Below are positions 17,956-26,526 of a stretch of 64,000 nt of DNA, piece by piece. The position numbers were made by a program, and so were the translations under genes. Each line of letters begins with the position of its first letter. Positions within the stretch are counted from its first letter, which is position 1. The notes under the pieces were generated by a model. The model made no database searches. It was not told where the DNA came from and was given only the letters and a program-made list of their open reading frames with translations. Source of the stretch: an uncultured Pelagibacteraceae bacterium (lineage in GTDB: Bacteria > Pseudomonadota > Alphaproteobacteria > Pelagibacterales > AG-422-B15); assembly GCA_902622985.1 (NCBI GenBank), contig CACNSH010000002.1, positions 62,001 to 126,000 on the forward strand. The letters run 5' to 3'.

Positions 17956-18033
17956 TATTACTATATATATATATAAAATTTTAGAGATTTCACACCCCAT
18001 GGAATAATCTAATTATTACATATAGTTAGTAAA

Positions 18034-18049
18034 GTTATTAATTAATAAC
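18034..18049. promoter_or_regulatory. 16-bp perfect palindrome in the divergent spacer
   Basis: gttattaattaataac is its own reverse complement. It sits in the roughly 170-bp AT-rich divergent region between the desaturase and the secreted-protein gene, 80-95 bp from either start. Position and symmetry fit a dimeric operator, but AT-rich DNA makes such palindromes by chance. Confidence 0.3.
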
Positions 18050-18129
18050 ACTATCTATTAAATGTAATAAATATCATATTTTTGAAATATAGATCTCCTA
18101 CAATTTATTGAAATTTTAAGGAGAGTTCT

Positions 18130-18828
18130 ATGAATACATATCTAAAAATAATAATAACTTCTTGTACTGTTTTTATGTTAACAGTTCTGCCATCCAAGGC
18201 ATTCATAATGGATGTATGGGAATTGAAAGGATTAACGTCTCAAGAAGTATCAGAAGCAACTATTGCATTTAAAGAAAAAGCAATGGCAGGTGGAGCAAAA
18301 TATACAGGTTTTAGATCATCAACAAAAATTAGGGGTGATGATACTTTAGACACAACTTTTGTTCACGCTTATTACGACAGCTATGAAGATCAAATGGCAA
18401 CTCAAGCTCTAGTAGCGAGTAATCCTGATTGGTTTGCAAGCACTTTTGGTGAATTGGATTTTACGGATGTCGATAATATAACATGGGCAAACGATTTACC
18501 TGTAGGTGATGCTGCTCCTGGTCAAACTGTTGCCTATGCAATGGTTGAAATTACAAGTGGAATAAATTTCTTACTTAATTTTCCTGAAATGCAGAAAAAA
18601 ATGCAAGAGTTAGGTGCGCCTGTATTAGTTGCTTCTGCAGCTTGTGCTTTGTGCGGTTCAGAGGCACTACCAACTAATGCCATGGTTTACTTTTCATCTG
18701 CAAATCCTGTAGATATGGGTAAAGCACTTGATATATTTTCAAGTGATGAAATGCAAAGATGGATGTTTTCAAATATGGCACCACATGCAAACTTTACAGA
18801 TCAAGGAATTGTAGTTTTCAACGATTAA
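18130..18828 (+). CDS. Secreted protein of unknown function
   Basis: 232 residues with a signal peptide (about 1-24, cleavage near PSKA-FIMD). A strong Shine-Dalgarno (AAGGAGAG) lies 6 nt before the ATG, suggesting good expression. The mature part contains two repeats of an alpha/beta pattern, roughly 28-115 and 130-230, resembling a dimeric alpha-beta-barrel (NIPSNAP-like) duplication. A CALCGS cysteine pair lies near residue 175. No family recognised with certainty. It stands alone, flanked by the desaturase (divergent) and cfa (convergent). Confidence 0.65.
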   Translation: MNTYLKIIITSCTVFMLTVLPSKAFIMDVWELKGLTSQEVSEATIAFKEKAMAGGAKYTGFRSSTKIRGDDTLDTTFVHAYYDSYEDQMATQALVASNPDWFASTFGELDFTDVDNITWANDLPVGDAAPGQTVAYAMVEITSGINFLLNFPEMQKKMQELGAPVLVASAACALCGSEALPTNAMVYFSSANPVDMGKALDIFSSDEMQRWMFSNMAPHANFTDQGIVVFND

Positions 18829-18836
18829 TCTAGATA

Positions 18837-18863
18837 TGCATAGCCGTTAACAGCGGCTATGCA
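18837..18863. terminator. 10-bp stem hairpin between convergent genes
   Basis: tgcatagccg pairs perfectly with cggctatgca around a 7-nt loop (ttaacag). It lies 9 bp past the secreted-protein stop and covers the cfa stop codon at 18857-18859. Position fits a shared terminator, but neither side has a clean T-run, so it may instead act as an mRNA 3'-end stabiliser. Confidence 0.45.
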
Positions 18864-20041
18864 AGCATGTAATCTCTTTTATCAGGAACGGTTTTTTTAT
18901 TTTTTGATAATTGCATTTGAAAGACAACTAAAGTTGACTCTTCAAAGGAAGCTTGGGATGATGAGAGGTAGAAGTCCCACATTCTACAAAATTTATCATC
19001 ATATATCTCTTTTACTTTATCTATGTTGTCGTAAAAATTATATCTCCATCTTTTTAATGTTTCGGCATAATGAAATTTTAAAATTTGCACATCAGTAAGA
19101 GATAGTCCTGATTTCTCAACTCGAGAAACTGTTTCACTAAGCGCTGGAATATATCCTCCAGGAAAAATATATTTATCTATCCACGGATCAGTGTTCCCAG
19201 GCTCGTTTAATCTACCTATCGTATGTATAAGAGCCACTCCACTATCGTTTAATAGATCATAAACCTTGTTAAAAAATTCCTGATAGTGTGCTGTACCAAC
19301 ATGCTCAAACATACCAACCGATACAATTCGATCATATTTCTCATTTACGTTCCTGTAATCCTGAAGTCTGTATTCAACCTTATCCAGCTTCTCTCTCACT
19401 TTTCTTTGTTGAGCATATGCAATTTGTTCTTCAGATAAAGTTACGCCTACAACACTTGCGTTTGATTTTTTATAAATATGCGAGGCCATTCCACCCCAAC
19501 CGCAACCAATATCTAAAACAGATTGATTTTCTTCGAGCAATAACTTCTTTGAGATTAATTCTTTTTTATTTATTTGCGCCTGCTCCAAAGAATCATTTGG
19601 GGAATTAAAATAAGCACAAGAATATTGTCTATCCGGATCTAAAAATAGTTCGTAAAGTTTATCAGAGAGATCATAATGATGAGCAACATTTCGTTTTGAC
19701 TTAGATATATAATTACTAGTAGTAAGTTTATTAGATATTGCTCTAACTACTTTTGAGAGTTTCATTACCCAATGATCAATGTCAACTTCAGTATTTGCAA
19801 AGATAAGCTTTAAAAAATCATGAATACGCCCTTCCTCTACCACAAGTGATCCGTTCATATAACTTTCACCAAAATGAATTGAAGGGTTCATTAATAACTT
19901 TATCTCTGAAAAGTTATTTGTAGTTCTTATTTTTATAGGTTCTCCTGTACCATCACCGTAAGTGTTAATTTCACCATTCGGCATTACCCATGTAAGGTTC
20001 CCTGTTTTAATAATTTTAGAGAGAAGACTTTTTGTTATCAT
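18857..20041 (-). CDS. cfa: Cyclopropane-fatty-acyl-phospholipid synthase
   Basis: 394 residues. It methylenates the double bond of unsaturated phospholipid acyl chains using S-adenosylmethionine at the inner membrane. Marks: VAHHYDLSDKLYELFLD (119-135), YSCAYF (140-145, catalytic-region cysteine), the SAM motif VLDIGCGWGG (175-184) and VGMFEHVG. Full length for the family. It lies 45 bp after a PLP-lyase gene. A fatty acid desaturase 1 kb away could provide the unsaturated substrate (inference). Confidence 0.93.
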   Translation of the reverse strand: MITKSLLSKIIKTGNLTWVMPNGEINTYGDGTGEPIKIRTTNNFSEIKLLMNPSIHFGESYMNGSLVVEEGRIHDFLKLIFANTEVDIDHWVMKLSKVVRAISNKLTTSNYISKSKRNVAHHYDLSDKLYELFLDPDRQYSCAYFNSPNDSLEQAQINKKELISKKLLLEENQSVLDIGCGWGGMASHIYKKSNASVVGVTLSEEQIAYAQQRKVREKLDKVEYRLQDYRNVNEKYDRIVSVGMFEHVGTAHYQEFFNKVYDLLNDSGVALIHTIGRLNEPGNTDPWIDKYIFPGGYIPALSETVSRVEKSGLSLTDVQILKFHYAETLKRWRYNFYDNIDKVKEIYDDKFCRMWDFYLSSSQASFEESTLVVFQMQLSKNKKTVPDKRDYMLA

Positions 20042-20086
20042 TTGCTAAATTTAATATAATGTTTGAATAATTTTCAATAATAAAAA

Positions 20087-21157
20087 TTAAGCCAGCTTTT
20101 CAGTCAAAATAATTAAAATCTTACTATTTTTGTCAATTCCACACTCTGGATATTTTTTTGCTTGTTTGATAGCGGCATAACCGGCTCCACCAGAAGGAGA
20201 AGTATCAAAATCATTTTGTCTCAGCTCTTTTACTGCAATGTCAGCATCTTCATCTTCGATTGTCATGAAATTTGTGCAAGTAATTGCAAGCGACGATAGC
20301 GCCCTTGTCGAGGGGCTTTTACAATCTAAGCGTCCCATATTAGAAATACCACCTGTGACAGTTACAGCTTCTCCCTTATTTATAGACTCAAGTAAAACTG
20401 GAGCTTTTGTAGGTTCGACAATTATTATTTTTGGATCATTGCCAAAATATTTTCTCATATAGGTTGCAATGGATGCAGGGAAACCTCCTACTCCTGCTTG
20501 TAAGAATATATGAGTTGGAGGGTCATCGCAGCTCGCACAGGCTTCATCTGCAAGAACTAAGTATCCTTGCATAACTCGTAAGCCATGATCGTATCCATCC
20601 CAAGTCACATCTGATAGAAGCATCCATCCGTTTTTCTCTGCTTCTTGCTTAGCTCCCTCTAAACTCTCTTCATAATCATTGCCGTATACAACAACCTCTG
20701 CGCCAAAACTTTTAATTTTATCTGCAAAGCTTGAAGGGACATTTTTAGATAAATATATTACAGCTCTTGCTCCAAATATTCTTGCACCGGCTGCTAGAGA
20801 AATTCCATGATTACCGGCACTTGCTGATATATAGGTTTTTCCATTTAGAGCTGAGCTCCAATTTGCATCCTTGCTAAAAGATTTTAAATGTTTTGCAGCA
20901 TCGCTTGCGATTACAAACGCTGCACCGAGAGCCTTAAAGCTTCCAAGACCCATTCGATCTCTTTCATCCTTAAACCATAATTTTTTAATACCTAATTCAT
21001 GACTTAATTTGACTGATTCAACTAATGGTGTTTCAGCTGCTTTGGGGCACAAACTCAAAAGCTTTTTTACAGCCTCAACATCTGTACTAACAGGATCAGT
21101 ACCATTATCTCCTGGAAGTCCTTTTTTAAAATATGGATTTGTAATAAACTTTCTCAT
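20087..21157 (-). CDS. PLP-dependent ammonia-lyase, diaminopropionate ammonia-lyase-like
   Basis: 356 residues of fold type II. The PLP lysine is K75 in LGSFKALGAA. Other marks: ASAGNHGISLAAGARIFGAR, LQAGVGGFPASIATYMRKYF, IIIVEPTKAP and SNMGRLDCKSPSTRAL, which follow diaminopropionate ammonia-lyase (DpaL) more than threonine dehydratase. It is about 40 residues shorter than DpaL of E. coli. It would release ammonia and pyruvate from 2,3-diaminopropionate or serine-type amino acids. Substrate is uncertain. The start is only 29 bp from the divergent metallopeptidase-like gene. Confidence 0.78.
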   Translation of the reverse strand: MRKFITNPYFKKGLPGDNGTDPVSTDVEAVKKLLSLCPKAAETPLVESVKLSHELGIKKLWFKDERDRMGLGSFKALGAAFVIASDAAKHLKSFSKDANWSSALNGKTYISASAGNHGISLAAGARIFGARAVIYLSKNVPSSFADKIKSFGAEVVVYGNDYEESLEGAKQEAEKNGWMLLSDVTWDGYDHGLRVMQGYLVLADEACASCDDPPTHIFLQAGVGGFPASIATYMRKYFGNDPKIIIVEPTKAPVLLESINKGEAVTVTGGISNMGRLDCKSPSTRALSSLAITCTNFMTIEDEDADIAVKELRQNDFDTSPSGGAGYAAIKQAKKYPECGIDKNSKILIILTEKLA

Positions 21158-21186
21158 TAAACAAAAACCATATCAGATTTAAAAAT

Positions 21187-22071
21187 ATGCGTATATTTAT
21201 TAGCTATACTATAATAAGTTTTTTTTTAGCTTCAGCTGTGTTTTCTGATGAAAAACCAGGAAGAAACTTTGCTGATCTTCCTGATGTTGATGATGGTTAC
21301 AATATTCATGTTATGTATGTTCTGCCAAAAGATGGTGTGGATAAAGGCTATGATCTTGATAGCAAAATAAGCATGTTAATGTATCAAATCGATAAATGGT
21401 TTAATTCAAAAACTAAAGATAGATTATTTGCAGATGGTCAAAATCTTAAATTTGATCGTAAAGATGATAATAAAATTGATATAACCTTTTTAAGACTGGA
21501 TATAAATGATGATGAAATATCCAAACATGGAATTCAGGCAGTCAATGTATTGCAGCCTGCAATAAGTCGATTTGGCTTTAACGATCCAAAAAAAGTTTAT
21601 TTCATCATATATGGCGGCTCTAACAGAGATGTTTGCGCATCTTCTCAACTTCCAAGTTATGCAACAGAGGGTGTAACAGCTAACACGGCAGCCCTTTATT
21701 ACCCAGGAAAAAGAAGTGGATCATGTGTTGAAAACAATGGTGGTTTTAAACCTGAGTTTAATGAAACCGCTAAAGCTGCTCTTCATGAGATCCTGCATGT
21801 TTTAGGGGCCGTACCACGGTGTGCAGAAGATCATCTTGTTTTTAAAGATGAAGGTACAATTAACGACGGCATTGGAGGACACTTATCAATACCTGGTGAT
21901 ATAATGTACAGCGTACAATCCAATAAAACTTATGATAAAACAAAACATTTAGATTTCAAAAGTTCAAATTATTATAATCACAATAATGAAAACTGTTTAG
22001 ATATTGCAAAAAGTAGATATGTACTTCCAACAGTAAGTAATCCTCAACTGCCGACTTTTTCAAAAAAATAA
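21187..22071 (+). CDS. Secreted zinc metallopeptidase-like protein
   Basis: 294 residues with a signal peptide (about 1-20). The zinc signature HEILHVLG is at 200-207 with E201 as candidate base, and a possible Met-turn DIMYS is at 238-242. The spacing of about 34 residues from HExxH to the Met fits zincins of the metzincin type, although the usual third ligand is not at the standard place; H216 in CAEDH or H232 are candidates. Cysteines C150, C180 and C212 may form disulfides. No named family recognised. The stop abuts the convergent msrA gene. Confidence 0.65.
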   Translation: MRIFISYTIISFFLASAVFSDEKPGRNFADLPDVDDGYNIHVMYVLPKDGVDKGYDLDSKISMLMYQIDKWFNSKTKDRLFADGQNLKFDRKDDNKIDITFLRLDINDDEISKHGIQAVNVLQPAISRFGFNDPKKVYFIIYGGSNRDVCASSQLPSYATEGVTANTAALYYPGKRSGSCVENNGGFKPEFNETAKAALHEILHVLGAVPRCAEDHLVFKDEGTINDGIGGHLSIPGDIMYSVQSNKTYDKTKHLDFKSSNYYNHNNENCLDIAKSRYVLPTVSNPQLPTFSKK

Positions 22072-22072
22072 G

Positions 22073-22591
22073 TTATGGTGTTGCAGCCGGTATTGGCGAA
22101 TAATTATACATAACATAAAGTTGCTGGTAGCATAACTTGCCTGTTTTCACTGCATAATCTTGATGGTACTCTTCTGCAGGATAAAACTTTTCAGTTTCTC
22201 TAATTTCTGTAACTATTGGGTTTTCAAACTTGCCTGATAAATCAATTTTTTCAATTTTACTCTCAATAATTTCTTTTTCATCTCCGCTGTTGTAAAAAAG
22301 TATAGATTTATATTGTTCGCCAATATCAGGTCCTTGACGATTTAACGTAGTGGGATCATGAATGATAAAAAATGTATCAATCAATTCATTAAAAGTAACT
22401 TCACTGCTATCATAATCAATCTTGACCACTTCAACGTGACCTGTCTCACCAGTTAAAACATCCTCATATCTAGGATTATCTAAATGACCACCAGAATAGC
22501 CTGAGGTTGCATTGATAACACCAGGCATTTGTTCATATAAGACTTCTACACCCCAAAAACATCCAGCTCCAACTATTAAAGATGATAACAT
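22073..22591 (-). CDS. msrA: Peptide-methionine (S)-S-oxide reductase
   Basis: 172 residues. The catalytic GCFWG motif is at 10-14 (C11), followed by GVINATSGYSGG, ETGHVEVV and EEYHQDY; a likely resolving cysteine is in the C-terminal KLCYQQLY. It repairs S-epimers of methionine sulfoxide. No signal peptide, so cytosolic, whereas the MsrB of this window is predicted to be exported or anchored. It follows the methyltransferase gene by 37 bp. Confidence 0.93.
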   Translation of the reverse strand: MLSSLIVGAGCFWGVEVLYEQMPGVINATSGYSGGHLDNPRYEDVLTGETGHVEVVKIDYDSSEVTFNELIDTFFIIHDPTTLNRQGPDIGEQYKSILFYNSGDEKEIIESKIEKIDLSGKFENPIVTEIRETEKFYPAEEYHQDYAVKTGKLCYQQLYVMYNYSPIPAATP

Positions 22592-22628
22592 ACTAGTTGA
22601 TATAAATTGCTTTTGAGAAATTCAATAT

Positions 22629-23732
22629 TTATTTTCGGTCAGCCACAAGCATTTCGTCATAAAACCATAATCCGTCATGATCACGAATTATGTCCTCAAT
22701 ACACTTAATATAACTTTGATCTGCTTCCTTTTCCTTAACCATTTGATCACTTATTTGAGCAACATATGTGCAAGCATTCCATGCAGAAAATACTAATGAT
22801 GTGGCAATACCACTGTTTATCTCATTTGGCTGCGACCTCAGTTTGTATTCAAATATCTCTGGTTCTCTGAAATGAATTTTGCCATAAAGTTCATTACCTA
22901 AGTTATTTTTCATATACTGAATGATGTCATGACCTTTATTTGGAAATGGATTTTCATCAGGCCAAAGTTGATTAATTGCATTTAGACCAGGGTCATTTCC
23001 GTAAGAGTGAAAAGCAACCATTTTTCCATTTGGCGCTAGCAAACTAACCATAGGTTTAATTACATTATTAACTTTTTTTTCAACACTTGCTCGTGAGCGA
23101 TATGCTTGTGAGACAATAACTAAATCAAATTCATTAATAGACTCGTTTTTAGATGGAATTATTTGATCTAACGTGAATTCGTGATCTTTTCTATATATGC
23201 AAATTACGGATGGATTTTCATAAGTTGTATTTCCCTGCTTATTTTCTTCAACTCTCCAATTTTCTTTTAAAAGTGGGCCCAACTGTCTTAATTGCTCATA
23301 GAAACCAAATGAAGAGTCACCATCTAATGCAATGCTACTCCAGTTCATATTTTGTTGCTTAGACTGGTTATTTGATTTGAGATACCCAGCCTCAGAGTAG
23401 TGTAAATTAGATATTGTAAAAACCATATTTGGATGTTCAACAAATCTATCAGCAAGTTTTTCAATTGTAATTCTTGCATCTTCCATGCTTACATCTTTGC
23501 AAGAAACATAAAAAGGAACAGTTGGAAATTTTTGATGGGCAATTCGAAGTACATTCATTAACACTGCTCCATCACCTACACCAGCATCAAATATTTTTAG
23601 AGCTGGTTTTATTGGTTTCAATTCATTAATGATATGAGATAGCTTTTCAGCTATTACTGCCTTTTCATTTGTAGTTGTTACAAATAATAAATATCTCTGA
23701 CGATTGTCAAAGAAACGGACCTCTTCTGCCAT
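22629..23732 (-). CDS. Class I SAM-dependent methyltransferase-like protein
   Basis: 367 residues from the ATG at 23732, which begins MAEEVRFFDNRQRYLLFVTT. An ATG 36 bp upstream would overlap the divergent gene. The SAM-binding glycine loop is LKIFDAGVGDGAVL. Other conserved-looking stretches are DLVIVSQAYRSRASVEKKV, FHSYGNDPGLNAI and WPDENPFPNKGHD. I recall similar full-length proteins in other alphaproteobacteria annotated only as methyltransferases; the substrate is not known. It shares a 27-bp divergent spacer with a DUF1192 gene. Confidence 0.7.
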   Translation of the reverse strand: MAEEVRFFDNRQRYLLFVTTTNEKAVIAEKLSHIINELKPIKPALKIFDAGVGDGAVLMNVLRIAHQKFPTVPFYVSCKDVSMEDARITIEKLADRFVEHPNMVFTISNLHYSEAGYLKSNNQSKQQNMNWSSIALDGDSSFGFYEQLRQLGPLLKENWRVEENKQGNTTYENPSVICIYRKDHEFTLDQIIPSKNESINEFDLVIVSQAYRSRASVEKKVNNVIKPMVSLLAPNGKMVAFHSYGNDPGLNAINQLWPDENPFPNKGHDIIQYMKNNLGNELYGKIHFREPEIFEYKLRSQPNEINSGIATSLVFSAWNACTYVAQISDQMVKEKEADQSYIKCIEDIIRDHDGLWFYDEMLVADRK

Positions 23733-23759
23733 ATTTAATCTTAACAAGTTGCCAAAAAA

Positions 23760-23957
23760 ATGAAACACTCATCTTTAATGGATACAGATGATTTAGAGCC
23801 AATTATTAAGCCAAAAGAAATTGATTTTGATACATTGAGTATAGAAGAACTCAAAGAATACATTATAGAACTTAATGCAGAAATTAAGAGGGCTGAAAAC
23901 TATATTTCATCTAAAGAAAAAGATCGTCTAAATGCCGAGAGTTTATTTAAAAAATGA
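23760..23957 (+). CDS. DUF1192 family small protein
   Basis: 65 residues: an acidic N-terminus, the pattern LSIEELKEYIIELNAEIKRA and a terminal AESLFKK. This short coiled coil is diagnostic of the alphaproteobacterial DUF1192 family, of unknown function. The start could instead be the ATG at 23778. The stop overlaps the next gene in an ATGA junction. Confidence 0.75.
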   Translation: MKHSSLMDTDDLEPIIKPKEIDFDTLSIEELKEYIIELNAEIKRAENYISSKEKDRLNAESLFKK

Positions 23958-24181
23958 TAAATAGATACGGCTTAGTTCCATTAGCATTCGCGCTTTTCGT
24001 TTTTGTAATTTTTTTTACATCTCTTGTCCCTTCACCGCACAAAAGTTGCATTGATCGTAATTTAGCTGTTTTAAATAATTTAGATGAAGCTAAATTTTCA
24101 GAAAGCGAAATAAAAGAACTTGGTTTATCGATTGGGACTGGCTGCAGAGAAGATAATTCTTTTCAACTTGCAGCCAATTAA
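23954..24181 (+). CDS. Small single-pass membrane protein
   Basis: 75 residues with one strong membrane helix (about 8-26, VPLAFALFVFVIFFTSLVP). The remaining 48 residues, probably periplasmic, carry two cysteines (SCIDRN and GCRED). Coupled by ATGA overlap to the DUF1192 gene. No family recognised. Ends 4 bp before the convergent barrel-fold gene. Confidence 0.6.
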   Translation: MINRYGLVPLAFALFVFVIFFTSLVPSPHKSCIDRNLAVLNNLDEAKFSESEIKELGLSIGTGCREDNSFQLAAN

Positions 24182-24185
24182 AATT

Positions 24186-24479
24186 TTAGCTTGGAAAATT
24201 TAAGAGGGCATCTTCAGTCATAACTGTCATCACCGTTGTTTCAGTTAAAGCTCCTGCCTCTTGCCTGGCTTTAGTTAATTCTTCGTCATTTTTAAAAGCC
24301 ATTAGTCCTTCTTTATCATCATAATGCATAATAACTACCATCGAGTTATCATCTTCAGCATGAGATCCAGCAAATATAATTCTGCCTTTAAAGCCCTCTA
24401 GTTTATGTTTATTTTCATGAACCATATCTTTCCATGATTTAAAACCTTTAGATAATTTTTGTGTAAGCATTACATACAT
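24186..24479 (-). CDS. Small dimeric alpha/beta-barrel-like protein
   Basis: 97 residues with a beta-alpha-beta-beta-alpha-beta pattern, including FKSWKDMVHENK and NSMVVIMHYDDKEGLMAFKN, which resembles DUF3764 or antibiotic-biosynthesis-monooxygenase-type dimeric barrels. A Shine-Dalgarno (AGGAG) lies 8 nt before the ATG. Last of four genes running from the GYD-domain gene. No catalytic residues can be assigned. Confidence 0.6.
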   Translation of the reverse strand: MYVMLTQKLSKGFKSWKDMVHENKHKLEGFKGRIIFAGSHAEDDNSMVVIMHYDDKEGLMAFKNDEELTKARQEAGALTETTVMTVMTEDALLNFPS

Positions 24480-24502
24480 GTCATTTTCTCCTTTTTTAAC
24501 AA

Positions 24503-24853
24503 TTACTCACCCCATTTACCTGCAAATTCATACACAACAGCAGGATCATCACCTACAACCCATCCATCGTGACCAGGTGCAATTGAATACGCATCACCGG
24601 CAGTATAAGACATTTCAGTACCATCGTTGTGCTTAACGGCAACTGTTCCACTCACAATCACTCCCAAATGTGTTGCCTGGCAGCTCTCTGTCCCTACTGT
24701 TGGCTTTATATCGTTCGACCACTTCCATCCAGGTTCGAGTGATAATTTCATTATACGTTGTCCACCAACATTTACGGCTTCAATTTTTGCGTTATTGAAA
24801 TTGTCATTAATTTCATCCGCATTTGCAAAACTTTTAACTTCAACACTATTCAT
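24503..24853 (-). CDS. Cupin-domain protein
   Basis: 116 residues. A single cupin barrel: WKWSNDIKPTVGTESCQATH corresponds to motif 1 (metal ligands H/E), LGVIVSGTVAV connects, and YTAGDAYSIAPGHDGWVVGD is motif 2. One histidine (QATHLG) and an aspartate/histidine (GHDGW) are candidate ligands. Strong AAGGAG Shine-Dalgarno. Third gene of the four-gene cluster. Function unknown; cupins of this size are often sensors or small dioxygenases. Confidence 0.75.
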   Translation of the reverse strand: MNSVEVKSFANADEINDNFNNAKIEAVNVGGQRIMKLSLEPGWKWSNDIKPTVGTESCQATHLGVIVSGTVAVKHNDGTEMSYTAGDAYSIAPGHDGWVVGDDPAVVYEFAGKWGE

Positions 24854-24862
24854 AAGTACTCC

Positions 24863-25243
24863 TTATTTCTTCATTGCATTAAACGCTGTGAGCGTATCGT
24901 CAAATGTCATCATGACTTTCATTTGATTGTTCTCAACTTCAAAGTAATGACCAAACATAGTATCCATACCATCAGCGGTTCCTTTTACTAAAGCGAATAC
25001 TTTATTGCCTTCACTAATCATTGCTTGCGGTGTAACCATAAAATTATCCCAGTACTCAGGGATTTTTGACATATTTGCTATGAAATTTTCCTTACCTTTA
25101 TGCACACCTGCTAATGGATGTTTGCCTTCTTCTCCTGGAAACGTCCATGTTATATCGTCGTGAACCATTTCACCAAAGAATGTTTCCATATCTCCAGATC
25201 CAAATAAATCATAAGCTCTTTGTACTACTTCTTTAACGTCCAT
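24863..25243 (-). CDS. SnoaL-like / NTF2-fold protein
   Basis: 126 residues from the ATG at 25243, which has a perfect AGGAGG 5 nt upstream inside the end of the GYD gene. An in-frame ATG at 25297 lies within that gene and is less likely. Pattern: VVQRAYDLFGSGDMETFFGE, then DDITWTFPGE and GVHKGKENFIANM, typical of the SnoaL-like fold of small polyketide cyclases, isomerases and ketosteroid-isomerase relatives. D/H residues near DDITW could be catalytic, but no substrate can be read. Confidence 0.78.
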   Translation of the reverse strand: MDVKEVVQRAYDLFGSGDMETFFGEMVHDDITWTFPGEEGKHPLAGVHKGKENFIANMSKIPEYWDNFMVTPQAMISEGNKVFALVKGTADGMDTMFGHYFEVENNQMKVMMTFDDTLTAFNAMKK

Positions 25244-25244
25244 A

Positions 25245-25571
25245 TTAACCTCCTGGTTTAGAATAGCTGCCAAGTGCTGTGCCTGCTTTGGAAACAATCT
25301 CTGTCATATCAACTGCTTCCAGAATAACTGCATCAGTTGCCATACCAGTAGATTGTACAGCAATTTTTGCACCCGCCGCTGAATTAAAATCAATGGAGTC
25401 TACAACCATTACTAAATCATAGTCCCCTCTAACTATATCAAAAGATAAAAGATTTCCCCCAACTGACTCGACTAGCTTTGTTACAGCCGCCTTTCTGTCA
25501 TCTTCAGGTTTGCTTAAAAATCCTTTAAGGGCTTCTGGGGTATATTTTGCCATCATATAAAATTTAGCCAT
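25245..25571 (-). CDS. GYD-domain protein
   Basis: 108 residues. The family name motif appears as RGDYDLVMVVDSID. The N-terminal FYMMAKYTPEALKGFL and the later AAGAKIAVQSTGMATDAVILEAV fit the GYD dimeric alpha/beta fold. First gene of a four-gene run (GYD, SnoaL-like, cupin, barrel) with a clear AAAGGAG Shine-Dalgarno, divergent from an SDR with 83 bp between starts. Function of GYD proteins is unknown. Confidence 0.8.
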   Translation of the reverse strand: MAKFYMMAKYTPEALKGFLSKPEDDRKAAVTKLVESVGGNLLSFDIVRGDYDLVMVVDSIDFNSAAGAKIAVQSTGMATDAVILEAVDMTEIVSKAGTALGSYSKPGG

Positions 25572-25654
25572 ATTTACTCCTTTAAATAAAATTATTATGA
25601 ACTATCTTAGTGAAACTTTTATGACAAATTTTTATACCTTTTTAAGGAGTTAAT

Positions 25655-26518
25655 ATGACTGATCTCAAAGGAAAAACATTATTTATTACAGGTGCTACTA
25701 GAGGCATCGGATATGCAATTGCTGAACGTGCCGCAAAAGATGGCGCTAATATTGCAATCATTGCCAAGACGACTGAACCGCAACCAACATTGCCAGGGAC
25801 TATTTTTACTGCTGCTGAGGATTTGATTAAAGCTGGCGGTAATGCAATTGGTATAAAAACAGATATAAGATTTGAGGATCAGGTGCTTGCTGCTGTTGAA
25901 AAAACTGTAGAAACATTCGGTGGTATTGATATTTGTGTAAACAATGCAAGTGCTATTAGCTTAACTCCAACTGTAAATACAGAAATGAAAAGATACGATC
26001 TAATGCATAACATTAATACTAGAGGAACATTTCTTGTTTCTAAGTCATGCATTCCTCATTTAAAAAAAGGAAACAATCCACATATTCTAAACCTGGGTCC
26101 ACCGTTAAACATGGAAAGCCAGTGGTTTAGTCCGCATGTAGCTTATACTATGGCAAAATATGGAATGAGCATGTGTACACTAGGAATGTCAGAAGAATTA
26201 AAGTCATCAGGCATTGCTGTAAATTCATTATGGCCAAGAACGATGATTGATACAGCTGCTGTTAACAATATTTTAGCGGCATCAATGGATGACCAAGGCA
26301 AAAGTAAATGCAGAACACCTGCTATCATGGGTGATGCTGCATATGTAATACTTACTCAGGACTCCAAAAAATTTACAGGAAACATGTGTGTTGATGACAG
26401 TACGATGATGAAGGCTGGTAAGACGGATTTATCTGAATATCTTGCTACTCCTGATGCTGAACCATTTCCAGATTTCTTTGTAAACAAAGATGATGGTGAA
26501 GACATTATTCTAAGTTAA
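25655..26518 (+). CDS. Short-chain dehydrogenase, HSDL2-like
   Basis: 287 residues. The NAD(P) motif is TGATRGIG (12-19), the NNAS motif is at 96-99, and the catalytic pair is Y164/K168 in HVAYTMAKYGMSM. The sequence around ILNLGPPLNMESQWF follows the hydroxysteroid dehydrogenase-like 2 (HSDL2) subgroup, in which that glycine (148) is normally serine. Strong AAGGAG Shine-Dalgarno 6 nt upstream. The substrate is unknown; HSDL2 relatives are linked to lipid or sterol metabolism. Divergent from the GYD-SnoaL-cupin cluster. Confidence 0.88.
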   Translation: MTDLKGKTLFITGATRGIGYAIAERAAKDGANIAIIAKTTEPQPTLPGTIFTAAEDLIKAGGNAIGIKTDIRFEDQVLAAVEKTVETFGGIDICVNNASAISLTPTVNTEMKRYDLMHNINTRGTFLVSKSCIPHLKKGNNPHILNLGPPLNMESQWFSPHVAYTMAKYGMSMCTLGMSEELKSSGIAVNSLWPRTMIDTAAVNNILAASMDDQGKSKCRTPAIMGDAAYVILTQDSKKFTGNMCVDDSTMMKAGKTDLSEYLATPDAEPFPDFFVNKDDGEDIILS

Positions 26519-26526
26519 ATAATCCT

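Noticed and set aside
17956-18000. 15-residue N-terminal extension of the desaturase
   Set aside because: Encoded by a TA-repeat before an internal ATG that begins the recognisable protein; no ribosome site upstream.
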